The translations under genes were made by a program, and so were the position numbers. From positions 191,001-255,000 of the forward strand of contig NC_009413.2 of assembly GCF_000002875.2 (NCBI RefSeq): 64,000 bases of DNA, read 5' to 3'. Below the pieces are notes generated by a model. That model searched no databases and had not been told where the DNA came from. It was given only the letters and a program-made list of their open reading frames with translations. Shown piece after piece: positions 27,096 to 36,563 of this stretch. The number at the start of each line of letters is the position of its first letter. Position 1 is the stretch's first letter. The DNA comes from Leishmania infantum JPCM5. Lineage: Eukaryota; Euglenozoa; Kinetoplastea; Trypanosomatida; Trypanosomatidae.

Positions 27096-30000
27096 CTACT
27101 CGGCCTCCGTCACGGCGTCGCTGCCACGCGTATCTCGTGCACGCAACACAGTGTTTCGGACGAAGCTGATGCAGTGACTTTCCTGATCAGCCGTCGCAGG
27201 GATGCACCGATGGCTGCGGTCAAGGCAGCCACGACGCACGCGGCGCTCGCGCAGCGAAGAAGACGGCGCACCTTCGCCAATGAGCACAGTGCCAAAGGTC
27301 CGCGGCGCATCCACGCTGCTGAAGGTGACCTTCCATGACTCGGAGCTGAGCAGAGGGTATCGCCCGAGCTCCTCGGACGAGGGCCGGGGGGTGCCTCTGC
27401 CCAACTCGCCGCCACGCAAGGTACAAGTCACTCGTCCGTGCTGAAACGCCGCCTCGATGAGGGCTGCTGCATCAACAGAAAACGGAGCCCAGTAGAGGCC
27501 ATCGTAGTGCACCACGCCAGCATCCGCCACCGCTGCCGTTTCCGAGGACGGTGTAGCGGAAGCGGTGTTGTGCGTCTGATACCACCACTGGGGTGGCCCC
27601 ACACAGCAGGGCTGCCCGCCCACGCGCGCGAACTCGCTCAGAACGCGGTCACAGTGCAAGATGCGGTAGGCGAAGCCCTGATCGCGCAGCCAGCTCTGCC
27701 GTTTGTAGCTTGTGCTGACGTCCGCCGTATCCTGCGAGACAAGAGTGTAGAAGTAGGCGCATGTGTTGTCGAGGGATGGCGGCTTGGGGCGCAGGATGCG
27801 GCCAAGGCGTTGCGCCTCCTGCCGACGCGACGCCCCGAGGCCAGAGACCTGGATCACGACAGATGCGCAGGGCAGGTCCAGCGCGACATCACCGACACGT
27901 GTCAAGACGATGGCGTTCACGCTATCGGAGTGCTGGAAGTACTGCAACAGGTTTGTCCGCTCTGCCTCGCTCGTCCGCCGATCCATGAAAGGCAGGTGGA
28001 GGTGATGCGCAAAGAAGCGCACGTCAGCGAGGTAGTCGCAAAATATAATCACCTTGTCGGGCGGAGAGCGCTGCTGATGAAAGGCCAGAAGCGCCTGCGT
28101 ACACCACAGCTTGTACGGGTTGCAGGAAGCAAGGCGCAGAGAGCGCGAGGTAAGGGAGCCGTACGCGTCATGCCCTCTGCCCCTCCCTCCACGGGCGCCG
28201 TTGTCCTCCCCATCGCTGTCCCCGTCCTCCCCGGCGTCCTCGTCGTCCTGAAAGACACTCTCGCGGCAACGCTTTCCGTTGCCGCGGCGGCCGCCACGAT
28301 GGTTGAGGCGTGCGTGTGCGCCGAGAAGGGCACGGGTGCTCTGAATATCGTGGTACTCTTGCAGGAACAGGGGCGGCATCGGGCACTGCACCTCGGCGCA
28401 CTCGACGTTCGCCAGGAAGCCGGCGCAAGTCAGATCGAGCCAGTTAGCTTCATACAGCTTTGGCCCCACAAGGTGACGCAGGTCGCCGATTTTGTCGTCC
28501 TCCCGCAGCAGCGTTGCGCTGAGCCCCAGCACGCACTTGTACTTGATTGTGTTCAGCACATCCTGGAAGTGGTGCGCGAGGGCGGTGTGCACCTCGTCCA
28601 GAAGCAGCAGACCCCACGGCTGCGCAGTCATGGCCTGTAGGATCGCCCGGGACTCTTCCGCAGCAGCGCCGTCCGTGCTACCTCGCTTTGCGACGACCAT
28701 GCTGTAGGTGGTGATGAAAACCTTGCCCGGTCGCTGCTTCACCTTTGCTGTGCACACCGTCACCTCATCCTCAGCCAGGTCCGTCCAACGCAAAAACTCG
28801 CGCTGCCACTGGAAAACAGACATGTTGTTGATGCACATCACGATAGTGGTAGTTTGCATGGTGGCGGCAGCACCAATGCCAGTTAGCGTCTTGCCAGCCC
28901 CGCACGGGAGGACGATGACGCCTTGGTGCGCCTTGCGTCCTCGGCAGAACCTCTCGAGCGATGCCACCTGGTAGGGCCGCAGACGAACGTGGCTTGCGAG
29001 GTTCAGGTTCGGCACATGCAGGGTGCGGTCCTGCATGTAGTCGTAGTAGCAGTCGGCGCGGATGTCAAACTTTGAAAAGAGGCACTCCTTCACCTCTCGT
29101 AGCTTTCCGTCACGCACCTGGCACTTGTACAAAAAGCGGCTGGCACTTGGCGTCGCTGCCGCCTTCTCATGCCGGGTGCCGGCACGCGGGGATTCGTAGA
29201 GCAAGCGCAGCACGGCAGGCCGCCCGGCGTCCCGCGCCAGCCGTTCAGCATCGCCGATGTCCTTTGTATTTCCCAGCGGGCTCCGATCAACGTCAGATAA
29301 GATCCAGCGCTCAGCGCCGCAGATCACCACCGGCTCCAGGAACTCCTTCAGGGCCGGTAGTACGTGTTCCAAGTGCGCCCGCTGACGCGACTGAACAAAG
29401 TAGAGCAGCTGCTGATCGTCTCGGTCGGCAAGCGCACCGGCGGCAGCGCCGTTTCGCTCCTTCCATACTGTCGCCCTGGACGTGGCGGTGGTTGAGGCAA
29501 AGGAGGCACCACGGCTCGCCTCGAACTGGTGGAAGCGCCGCAGGCGCGGCTGCAGCACGATCTGCACGCGAGAAGCGTGTTCCTCCTCCTTCAGCATCTG
29601 CGCCAACGACTCTGGAAGCGGTCGATGGACGTCAGCAGGCCGCACAACTGCAAGGGAGATGAGCGGTCGTGCTGCGATTGGCGTCCCTTGTTCAAGCGGA
29701 GAGCCCGCGGTGGGCGAGTGTATAGGCGCTGCTGCAGATGCCGGCGTCGGCAACAAGGGACGGAAGAGCTGCAAGAGACGGCTAGTCGGGCTGCCGGAAG
29801 GCGCTGCGGCGCGAGACGAGACTGTTTCCAAGGCCGAGGCAGCCGCGTCGCCCGCGGACAAACGGTCGCCTACCGCCTCCTCTTCCACCTTTTCCCGTTT
29901 TACAAGAGTCTTCCAGCTGTCGTTGCTCACGTGGGGGGCGGAGACAGCGGGTGATGCGACGTCGTCGGCGCCTGTGCGGTTCAGCGAGGCCAGAATGGTG

Positions 30001-30416
30001 CCTGTCAGATCGACGTCGGAGAGGCACCGCGGCAGTGGTATGCGAGCAGCAAACGACGAAGACGCGGTTTTAGTCGCCAACGCCTCCTGAGAAGTCCGAA
30101 ATCCATCTACCTCCGCGCTACCATTCGACTCGTCCAGCGCGGCCGCCAGCCTCTCCAGTGCTGCGCAGCGCTCAAGGTCAACAGGCAGCTCCTGAGCCGC
30201 GTTCAGCCGGAAGTGTCGGAGAACACTCTCAATCATGGCAAGCGAGTACGTGCCCTCGGCGGTGGCCGCGGACAAGGAGGAGCTGTCCATGCGGTACTGT
30301 TCCATGTACTGGGTCCTGCTGACTGGCTCGCAGCAGGAAATGAGAAAGTCGATGACATGGGTGTAGGCGGGGTGCGCCTTCTCCACAAAGATGTTGCCCG
30401 AGTCACCGATGTTCAT
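27096..30416 (-). CDS. XPB: XPB/ERCC3-type DNA repair helicase
   Basis: The protein has 1,106 residues. XPB is an SF2 helicase of TFIIH in transcription and nucleotide excision repair. The N-terminus (HPAYTHVIDFLISCCEPVSR) matches the XPB N-terminal region. The motor motifs follow: LPCGAGKT near residue 505, DEVH near 607, SATLLREDDKIGD (the RED motif) near 640, and RLGRILRPKPP near 870, then LVSQDT...KRQSWLRDQG. An acidic insertion (DDEDAGEDGDSDGEDNG) separates the two motor domains. A poorly conserved stretch of about 350 residues precedes the core. The text after DEVH and in motif VI departs from common XPB versions, so this could be the repair-specialised second paralogue reported in trypanosomatids (XPB-R); the sequence alone does not decide. 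The ATG at 30416 opens the frame. Confidence 0.9.
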   Translation of the reverse strand: MNIGDSGNIFVEKAHPAYTHVIDFLISCCEPVSRTQYMEQYRMDSSSLSAATAEGTYSLAMIESVLRHFRLNAAQELPVDLERCAALERLAAALDESNGSAEVDGFRTSQEALATKTASSSFAARIPLPRCLSDVDLTGTILASLNRTGADDVASPAVSAPHVSNDSWKTLVKREKVEEEAVGDRLSAGDAAASALETVSSRAAAPSGSPTSRLLQLFRPLLPTPASAAAPIHSPTAGSPLEQGTPIAARPLISLAVVRPADVHRPLPESLAQMLKEEEHASRVQIVLQPRLRRFHQFEASRGASFASTTATSRATVWKERNGAAAGALADRDDQQLLYFVQSRQRAHLEHVLPALKEFLEPVVICGAERWILSDVDRSPLGNTKDIGDAERLARDAGRPAVLRLLYESPRAGTRHEKAAATPSASRFLYKCQVRDGKLREVKECLFSKFDIRADCYYDYMQDRTLHVPNLNLASHVRLRPYQVASLERFCRGRKAHQGVIVLPCGAGKTLTGIGAAATMQTTTIVMCINNMSVFQWQREFLRWTDLAEDEVTVCTAKVKQRPGKVFITTYSMVVAKRGSTDGAAAEESRAILQAMTAQPWGLLLLDEVHTALAHHFQDVLNTIKYKCVLGLSATLLREDDKIGDLRHLVGPKLYEANWLDLTCAGFLANVECAEVQCPMPPLFLQEYHDIQSTRALLGAHARLNHRGGRRGNGKRCRESVFQDDEDAGEDGDSDGEDNGARGGRGRGHDAYGSLTSRSLRLASCNPYKLWCTQALLAFHQQRSPPDKVIIFCDYLADVRFFAHHLHLPFMDRRTSEAERTNLLQYFQHSDSVNAIVLTRVGDVALDLPCASVVIQVSGLGASRRQEAQRLGRILRPKPPSLDNTCAYFYTLVSQDTADVSTSYKRQSWLRDQGFAYRILHCDRVLSEFARVGGQPCCVGPPQWWYQTHNTASATPSSETAAVADAGVVHYDGLYWAPFSVDAAALIEAAFQHGRVTCTLRGGELGRGTPRPSSEELGRYPLLSSESWKVTFSSVDAPRTFGTVLIGEGAPSSSLRERRVRRGCLDRSHRCIPATADQESHCISFVRNTVLRARDTRGSDAVTEAE

Positions 30417-31301
30417 TGTGGCCGTGTGCGCGCCTCCAGGTGGAAACGGGAAGGTGAGTGCCCGCCCACTGCACGGACACTCTCTGCCTGGCCTTCACCC
30501 CTTCCACGCCGCTGCTCACGGCGTAACGCGAGATCGGCACAAGGAAAAGGCGCGAGATGCGACGACGTGCAGACGGAGCGGCAAGGCGGCAGACTCGTGT
30601 GCTTCTTCACTTCGTTTTTCAGAAGGAGGGCGCCAGTGCGGAGACTCAGATGAAGTGCATACACCACGCACACGCGCAGGCACTCACGACTGAAGGAGAG
30701 GAGTGGCAGCAATGTGTCGCCAGTCTCCACCTCCTGATGGAGTACTGGATGGCGGACACGTGAGCAGATTCGCGTGGGCGAGCGAGCTAGATAGAGGGGG
30801 GCGGGTGCGCGAACCGGAAGAAAAGAGTGGGGCAGTTCATGGGTAAGGAGGTGGTGAAGAAGGCCGTTAGACCAGAGCAGTCAAGAGCGCTAAAACAGCT
30901 GCAGGCATGCGCGCGTAGGCGGGTGTTGGGAAGGTGTCCCCATAAAAAGGGCGTTTGCTGTGGCAGAGTGGCTATCAAACACACAGGAAGGGGTGGTGGG
31001 GGCTGTAGGAAGATGTGGAGAGATGATGGGTTAGCACATCGATCGCAAAAGAAGGACCGAGTCGCCCCCATCACGGGCTCCCCCCTTCTGCTGCACGCAG
31101 TGTCCACAAGGGCGAGGGCAAAGCAGAAGCGACGCAGGCCACGCTTGATGGGCACACGCCCTATCTCCGTGTGTGTGTGTGTGTCCCCTAGTCGTCTGTA
31201 TCGTCTTGCCGTCGGCCGCTAAATCGCTGTCCACATCGCGCACGAGCGCGCCCCCGGGCCGCCACCATCACAGCAGAAGAGAAAATTAACCGAGATGCGC
31301 G
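30417..31301. other. Spacer between NFX1-type gene and XPB-like gene
   Basis: No gene seen. A weak minus-strand tract ends in CCTGGAG near 30438. It contains a short TG run near 31171-31184 and purine-rich plus-strand sequence. Confidence 0.5.
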
Positions 31302-33038
31302 TCACCCCGCCGCGCCCTCGCCGCGCTTCAAGACATCGGCCAGCGTCGGGAAGCTCTTCGCGCAGTCGTGCTCGCATGGCCCGATGTGGCACACGAGGTT
31401 GCAGAACTTGCCACAGCAGGGCAGGTTCTTGCCGCACTTCCGTCCACACGAGATCTCCTTCTTGTAGCATGGCATGTGGAACGGCATCGGCTTCTGGTGC
31501 GACGCGCACAGCTTCTCTCCCAGCACGACACACTTGGGACACTCAGCCTCGATGTGGCATGGGTGGTTTGGCGGGTGCCCACACGAACGCGGGATGCTGC
31601 AGGGATGATTGCACTGCGGCGGCCGCGTCCCGCACGGCACCGGCGGGTCCACCCACGTCTTCCGGCATCGGCAGTAGAGGCGCTCGTACGAGACGTGGGC
31701 GCATGGGGGGCACTTACCTTGGTGGCAGAGTCGCCCGCACTGATGCACACCACACGCGAGCTTTCGAATGCATATCTGCAGGCATGTGTGCTCCGCGTCG
31801 GTACAGCACGTCTTAGTGCAGCGATGCTTGTGGCAAGACAACATGCGACGGCATACTTGATTGCACTTGGGAGGCATCGACACAGGCAGTGTGCCAGTTG
31901 GCAATCCACACCGCACGCGCGCCGCCTCCCACTCAGACTCCGGCAGGTACTGGCAGAAGCAGGGGCAGGATACGTGGCGGCTGCCGCACGCGCATGGCAC
32001 CGTCACCGTCTCCTTGCACGGTGCGCACGGCGTTTCGTCGTGGCACGTCAGCCAGCACAGGTGACCGCACGGCAGTGGCAGCTCGCACGTGAGCCCACAT
32101 GACGGTACAGGGTCCATGCACGACGTTCGCTCTACCTGCACCCGCGTTTTGCCACACGGACAGAATTTCTGGCGCTGCGGAGTGCGGTAGCACTTCTCGC
32201 ACAAGCCAGGGTGGCACAGCATGCCGCACACGTGTTGGTCGCAATCGCGCTTCTTTTCGCAGTGGTGCGCGCAACGGAAGCCGCTGACGCTCGCGCCGGC
32301 ACCCGCGTCACCTGCAGCGCCGTCGTCCGCAGCTGCTGTCGCAGCAGCACCGGCGAAGGCAGGCGGAGCAGCCCCGCACCGCCGCGTGCGCACCGTAGCC
32401 CCGCAGTAACACTTCTCCATAACCATCACTGTGCAGACTGGACAGGCGCCTTCGTGGCAGGGCGCCTTGCAGCGATGCTCCCCGCAGTCCAGCAGCTTCC
32501 CGCAGGTCTCGTCGCACTCGTACCCGTGAATACTGCTTGAGCAGCCCACCGTCTTGGAATGCTTGCCACACCAGCATGCCTGCTCGCGAACACGCGTGCA
32601 GGCTGGGCACGGCCCGGGATGGCACAGCAGCGTGCACCGGTGAGGACAGCAGGGGTCTGCTTGACGCCGCTCGCACGGCTGGCCGCAGCTACCGGGCACG
32701 AGCATCGCGTCCGCGGGCGGCTTCGCCGTCTTGCCGCAATAGCACCGATAGACAGCCAGGCTATCGTTATCGTTTAAGGACTGGCAAAGAGGGCAGCGGA
32801 AGCGGTCCAGCTCCCCGCGGGCGGCGACGCCCGACGTGGACTGCAGCTGACGATCGCGCTCTTTCGTTTGACTGTCCGCCCAGAAGCGGATGCATGGCAA
32901 GTGAAAGACGCCATAGCAGCGTGAGCAGGCCCAAAGCTCGTGTCGGTGGCCGACAGGCTCGGAGCAGACCATGCACTCGTACCGGCCGGCGAGAAGGTCC
33001 TCGGAGAGCTCGCGCGTGAGCTGCGGGGAGGCACACAT
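31302..33038 (-). CDS. NFX1-type zinc-finger protein
   Basis: The protein has 578 residues. A RING/PHD-like segment (CMVCSEPVGHR...CSRCYGVFHLPC...CPLCQS, about residues 22-87) is followed by about eight NFX1-type zinc fingers, each of the form C-x-C...CH-x-G-x-C-x2-C (for example CGVHQCGRLCHQGKCPPC). Family members such as human NFX1, fly shuttle craft and yeast FAP1 act as transcription regulators or ubiquitin ligases. The R3H domain found at the C-terminus of human NFX1 is absent, so nucleic-acid binding by that domain is not expected; the RING-like part suggests E3 ligase activity (inference). A strong pyrimidine tract and CAG lie 11 nt upstream of the ATG at 33038. Confidence 0.92.
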   Translation of the reverse strand: MCASPQLTRELSEDLLAGRYECMVCSEPVGHRHELWACSRCYGVFHLPCIRFWADSQTKERDRQLQSTSGVAARGELDRFRCPLCQSLNDNDSLAVYRCYCGKTAKPPADAMLVPGSCGQPCERRQADPCCPHRCTLLCHPGPCPACTRVREQACWCGKHSKTVGCSSSIHGYECDETCGKLLDCGEHRCKAPCHEGACPVCTVMVMEKCYCGATVRTRRCGAAPPAFAGAAATAAADDGAAGDAGAGASVSGFRCAHHCEKKRDCDQHVCGMLCHPGLCEKCYRTPQRQKFCPCGKTRVQVERTSCMDPVPSCGLTCELPLPCGHLCWLTCHDETPCAPCKETVTVPCACGSRHVSCPCFCQYLPESEWEAARVRCGLPTGTLPVSMPPKCNQVCRRMLSCHKHRCTKTCCTDAEHTCLQICIRKLACGVHQCGRLCHQGKCPPCAHVSYERLYCRCRKTWVDPPVPCGTRPPQCNHPCSIPRSCGHPPNHPCHIEAECPKCVVLGEKLCASHQKPMPFHMPCYKKEISCGRKCGKNLPCCGKFCNLVCHIGPCEHDCAKSFPTLADVLKRGEGAAG

Positions 33039-33048
33039 GGAGCGTGAG

Positions 33049-33080
33049 CTGAAGACGAGAGAAAAGATGGAAAGAAGGGC
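33049..33080 (-). promoter_or_regulatory. Predicted trans-splice acceptor of NFX1-type gene
   Basis: The minus strand reads as a near-pure pyrimidine run (CTTTTCTCTCGTCTTCAG) with the AG at 33049-33050, ten bases before the ATG. Confidence 0.75.
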
Positions 33081-33831
33081 AACGGCTGCGATCCAATCAA
33101 AAATGAACGCGTCTCTGTGTTAGGGCGTGGGGGTAGGGGGTACACACACACACACCGCCCACTTGTGTGCTGCACCGACGTGAATGGTACGCGTCCGCAC
33201 TTGCGGAGCGAAACAGAGAGGGCAGAGACGAGATAAAGGGGCGAAAAAGTTGTGCACGGAGTGGACCCGATGGCTGCGCTCGACGTGCACGGAAAGAAAG
33301 AGAAGACCAAGAGTGAGGAAAACGTTGTCAAGCGGCGCCAGGGACGAGAGAAGAGAGAAGCGCAAGATTTTCGGGCAGGAAAACGCGCTTGATGACAATG
33401 ATCACGCAGACAGACAACACCACAACATGTCGAGAGAGAGAAACACTTACTGAAGGTGCCTCTGGAGGTCTCAAGGGGGGGGGGGGCGGTCGACTTGAGT
33501 CTGCTGGGCTTGCCCAGACAGATGCAGTCAGTAAGATGAAAGATTCTCCTATTGTTGCCTAGAAGGCGGGGGAGGGGACGGTGGCACTTCTTAAAGCGGG
33601 CGAAGCGAGAGTCGCCTGCATTACATGAGACATGTCGGATGCAGACGCGCACATGAAGAACACAGCAGGCAGAAGCTCCTCTCCCTTTCCCTGCCCAAAC
33701 GGTGGCGGTTCGCTTGAGAAACGGGGTCTATACAGTGCCCTTGCCACGCCGCCTAACTCAACCGCACGACGCCTGTAGCGGCGACGGCTGCACAAGACTA
33801 CTTCCCTCGCTTTACCTTCGCTTTCTCTCCT

Positions 33832-33862
33832 GCAAGCAGTGATGGGTGTCCTCACTGCTTGC
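33832..33862. repeat. Perfect stem-loop, 11 bp
   Basis: GCAAGCAGTGA at 33832-33842 pairs exactly with TCACTGCTTGC at 33852-33862 across a 9-nt loop. It lies downstream of the NUFIP1-like stop codon, in the probable 3'UTR. Confidence 0.75.
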
Positions 33863-34271
33863 GCTCGCTCGCTCTGACGGTTCCCGCGCTGTCCTTCTGT
33901 TCTCCTCCTCCCCCCCTGTGTGCTGGGGAGAGGGACTCTCCGTCTCGCAGTACACACTGGATGTATGCGAGGGTCGGTGTACGCAACTGCACCTTATTAC
34001 GCGAATCCGCATGCGCGGGTGCCGAACAAGAAACCGTGTGTTGAGCCCTTCGCTCCGTCCCCCACCCACCCACGACCAATACAGTGCCTTGGGCAATATG
34101 GGAGCCTATTGGGCGGCATCCCGTGGTACGGGGCGAGGGCACAAAACACGTCGCACCACTTAGCAACAAGAGCATCGCATCCGTTCTTTGTTAAGCGCGC
34201 GCGTGCAACCAAACGGCGGCCCGCATGCCACCACCACCGACTTCTGCCGCCCTCCTCCGTTGGCACTGTCA

Positions 34272-34448
34272 CTACCAGGGCAACAACGCGGCGTATTGGA
34301 GGAGCTGCGCGACAACTTCGACGATCTCAGCCGCGTCTGCCTTTCTGAAGTTAGTCATGCGCATACTCCGCGCGGCGGCCTCGACCATTCGGATACCTCC
34401 TCCTCCGCAGCGCAGTGGCGGTCTTCGAAACCACCTCCAGACTCTCAT
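34272..34448 (-). CDS. Candidate 58-residue small ORF overlapping NUFIP1-like stop
   Basis: An ATG at 34448 overlaps the TGA of the NUFIP1-like gene (ATGA) in another frame and opens 58 codons to a TAG at 34272. The second half (MTNFRKADAAEIVEVVAQLL) reads like an amphipathic helix with a coding-like residue mix. Internal ATGs offer 38- and 28-residue versions. There is no clear splice tract of its own. It could be chance, or a remnant of a frameshifted C-terminus. Confidence 0.25.
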   Translation of the reverse strand: MRVWRWFRRPPLRCGGGGIRMVEAAARSMRMTNFRKADAAEIVEVVAQLLQYAALLPW

Positions 34449-36340
34449 GGCTTCGGGTGGTCTTCAAAGAAGTCGCGAGCGACGAAGAAGCGCAACGCCT
34501 GCAGCAGCACTCCCTGCTCATCCATCCTCGCCTCCTCTGTGAGTCGCTCGTACAGCGTCGGCGGCGGAGGCGGGCGGCGGGCGGGGTCGCGGCGGTGCGG
34601 CTGCGCGTACCTCGCTGCCGCGACAGGGGCCATCATGCGAGTCACCTCCCTCGGCGCATCAGCCAGCGGCGCTGCAGGCTGCGGCAACGGTGGCATGTCT
34701 TCGCTGCTTTGATCCTTCGGGGCATCGGCCACTGGTGTTGCGTGGCCCTCCGACGGCGGTGTGGCGTTAGCGCTCAGTTCCTCTTGAGGCGCGACAGGCG
34801 CCGCCCCGCGGAGTTCGCTGGGCAAGGGGTGCGTTGGCGCAACGCCATGCACCTGCTCAGCTACAGCTTGCTCGGCACCGCTGTCGCTTGGCGCCGTGGT
34901 CTCTGGCGCCTCTTGCTGCGGAGCATCACCGGGCCCCGGCTGCTCTGGCCCATTGTTGTCTTTTTCCGCCCTCTCACGATGCGGCTTGGCGCCCTTCTCC
35001 AACGCAGACAACTTTGCCTCGCCCCACACGACATGCCGATCATACGTGTTGTCGCCTTTCGTCGGGCAGTCGGACACCCAGTGATCACCCTTGATGCCGC
35101 AGCGGTGGCAGACGTAAAACTGCGGAACATCCTTTGCAGCAGCGTAGCGCTCGCGCACGAGCTGCACGCGTTGCCGCGGGGTAAGGGTGCCGTTGGGGCC
35201 AAGAGGGATTATCTTCGTGGGATGTGCTCGCGCGGCGTGGGCACCAGCCGACGAAGCCGGCGAGGGAGACGACTGCTTTGCCAAAGGCACGGCAGTCGCC
35301 GTGGTACCAACAGCATCGGTGCTCTGGTCCCCTGTCCGTGATCCTTGTGGAGACGTGTTAGAGGCCTTAATCGGTGCGGCCGTGGGGTCGGACTCCTGGT
35401 AAGATGAGACGGACCGCGGCTGAATGAAGCGAGCTTGCCCGCCCTCCGCGTCGCTTGCGAGAGATGGCGCCGGCGGCTGCGAAGGTTCGCACGGGTTTCG
35501 GTGGGAAGAGCGCCTTTGGCGGTGCTCAGACGGCGAGCGCGACGACCGGGACGACGACGCAGATGCAGACGACGCTGCCGATGGAGAATGTGACCCGGCC
35601 GGCAGTCCGCCGCGTATAATCACAGACTCCTCCGTGCGAGGCCGCTTGCGAATAACAATACCATGCTGCTGCATCCACCGTCGCCGCTCATCGGGCAGCA
35701 CGACGCCTCGCGCTGCCTTGTAGTAGAGCTCCTCTACCTTCATCTTCACGGCGTCCTGCGTGGGGAAGCGGCGCTTGCGCTGCTCGAGGTAAGCGTTCAT
35801 GTCCACCAGGTTCGGCGCATCGGGGCGGTTGTGCAGCAGCTCTATGTGCTCCTCCATCCGCCAAGGCTTGCCCTTGCGGCAGGTGAAACGGCATCCGGCA
35901 ACAGTGCAGTACATATGCGTGTCCATGTGTGCCTCGTACTTTTCCTGTGTGGCAAACTCTCGCTGACAGGCGTCGCAGTACAGGGCGTCATCCTTTCTGG
36001 CTGCTGGAGCGGCGCTTGTTTGAGGAAAGCGCTGCGCATTCGTGTGTGGCTCGTTCAATGGAGGAGGGCGAGCCGTGGCGTCGCCGGGATGCCCCGATGT
36101 GGAGCGGGACGGCAGCGCCAGTGCACGACTGCGATCGTTGCCGCTTTCCTCGCCAAGGATGTTGGCAGGGCTGCAGAGGAGCGGGTTGGGTGCTAGCTTG
36201 CACCACTCTCTGACTGTCCCGTACGCACGCCGCCACCCCTCCATGGCGGTGGGGAGGCCAATCACGAGCTTTTCGTAGGGGCGAACGGCATCTTCCAGCT
36301 CACCGGGCGAAGGGCGAGGCATTCGATGGCGCGGTGGCAT
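34445..36340 (-). CDS. NUFIP1-like zinc-finger protein with CCHC-type knuckle
   Basis: From the ATG at 36340 the protein has 631 residues; the frame reaches 36394 only through TTG. A C2H2 finger (YCDACQREFATQEKYEAHMDTH, about 121-142) is followed by a second Cys/His set (CTVAGCRFTC...H...H) and the NUFIP1-like segment (VDMNAYLEQRKRRFPTQDAV, about 179-198). NUFIP1 helps assemble box C/D snoRNPs and binds RNA. Residues about 200-400 are Ser-rich and disordered. A knuckle of the form C-x2-C-x5-H-x4-C (CHRCGIKGDHWVSDC) lies near 411-425. The tail is acidic and Pro/Ala-rich, ending in a conserved-looking helix (RLTEEARMDEQGVLLQALRF). The leader contains a start-stop uORF. A CAG directly precedes the ATG, so the Met six codons later is an alternative. 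Confidence 0.8.
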   Translation of the reverse strand: MPPRHRMPRPSPGELEDAVRPYEKLVIGLPTAMEGWRRAYGTVREWCKLAPNPLLCSPANILGEESGNDRSRALALPSRSTSGHPGDATARPPPLNEPHTNAQRFPQTSAAPAARKDDALYCDACQREFATQEKYEAHMDTHMYCTVAGCRFTCRKGKPWRMEEHIELLHNRPDAPNLVDMNAYLEQRKRRFPTQDAVKMKVEELYYKAARGVVLPDERRRWMQQHGIVIRKRPRTEESVIIRGGLPAGSHSPSAASSASASSSRSSRSPSEHRQRRSSHRNPCEPSQPPAPSLASDAEGGQARFIQPRSVSSYQESDPTAAPIKASNTSPQGSRTGDQSTDAVGTTATAVPLAKQSSPSPASSAGAHAARAHPTKIIPLGPNGTLTPRQRVQLVRERYAAAKDVPQFYVCHRCGIKGDHWVSDCPTKGDNTYDRHVVWGEAKLSALEKGAKPHRERAEKDNNGPEQPGPGDAPQQEAPETTAPSDSGAEQAVAEQVHGVAPTHPLPSELRGAAPVAPQEELSANATPPSEGHATPVADAPKDQSSEDMPPLPQPAAPLADAPREVTRMMAPVAAARYAQPHRRDPARRPPPPPTLYERLTEEARMDEQGVLLQALRFFVARDFFEDHPKP

Positions 36341-36426
36341 CTGCGGGCACAAGGAGCGTGGTGAGTGACTTGCTGCGTCTCTTAGGCTTAGCAAATTAGG
36401 TTGTGTCGGTCACCGCTATGGCTCGC

Positions 36427-36432
36427 TTACAT
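36427..36432 (-). promoter_or_regulatory. Start-stop uORF (ATG-TAA) in NUFIP1-like leader
   Basis: On the minus strand ATG is followed directly by TAA. It is the only ATG between both candidate splice acceptors and the main start at 36340, so a scanning ribosome would meet it first. Confidence 0.5.
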
Positions 36433-36435
36433 GTT

Positions 36436-36455
36436 CTGTGGGGAAATGAGAGAGG
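36436..36455 (-). promoter_or_regulatory. Predicted proximal trans-splice acceptor of NUFIP1-like gene
   Basis: The minus strand reads CCTCTCTCATTTCCCCACAG with the AG at 36436-36437. The start-stop uORF begins four bases later. Confidence 0.5.
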
Positions 36456-36541
36456 CCGCAAAGGCGCAGATACACGGATGGGCGATAAAGTGAAGGTCTC
36501 GCTTGCGGGTGGCGACTTTCCCAGTCTTTGCACCCACTCAG

Positions 36542-36563
36542 CTGCGGGGGAGAGAAAGGGGGA
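36542..36563 (-). promoter_or_regulatory. Predicted distal trans-splice acceptor of NUFIP1-like gene
   Basis: The minus strand has a strong CT tract (CCCCCTTTCTCTCCCCCGCAG in outline) with the AG at 36542-36543, about 200 nt before the ATG. Confidence 0.55.

Larger units (their letters stand above)
33039..34271. other. Spacer between NUFIP1-like gene and NFX1-type gene
   Basis: Contains the NFX1 splice tract, a CA run near 33140-33156, a 12-G run at 33475-33486 and a perfect stem-loop at 33832-33862. No other gene is convincing. Confidence 0.55.

Noticed and set aside
34188..34712. 174-residue plus-strand frame with a protein-like stretch
   Set aside because: It is antisense to the NUFIP1-like C-terminus and the small ORF, and the transcription unit runs on the minus strand. 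Its appearance follows from complementary codon bias.
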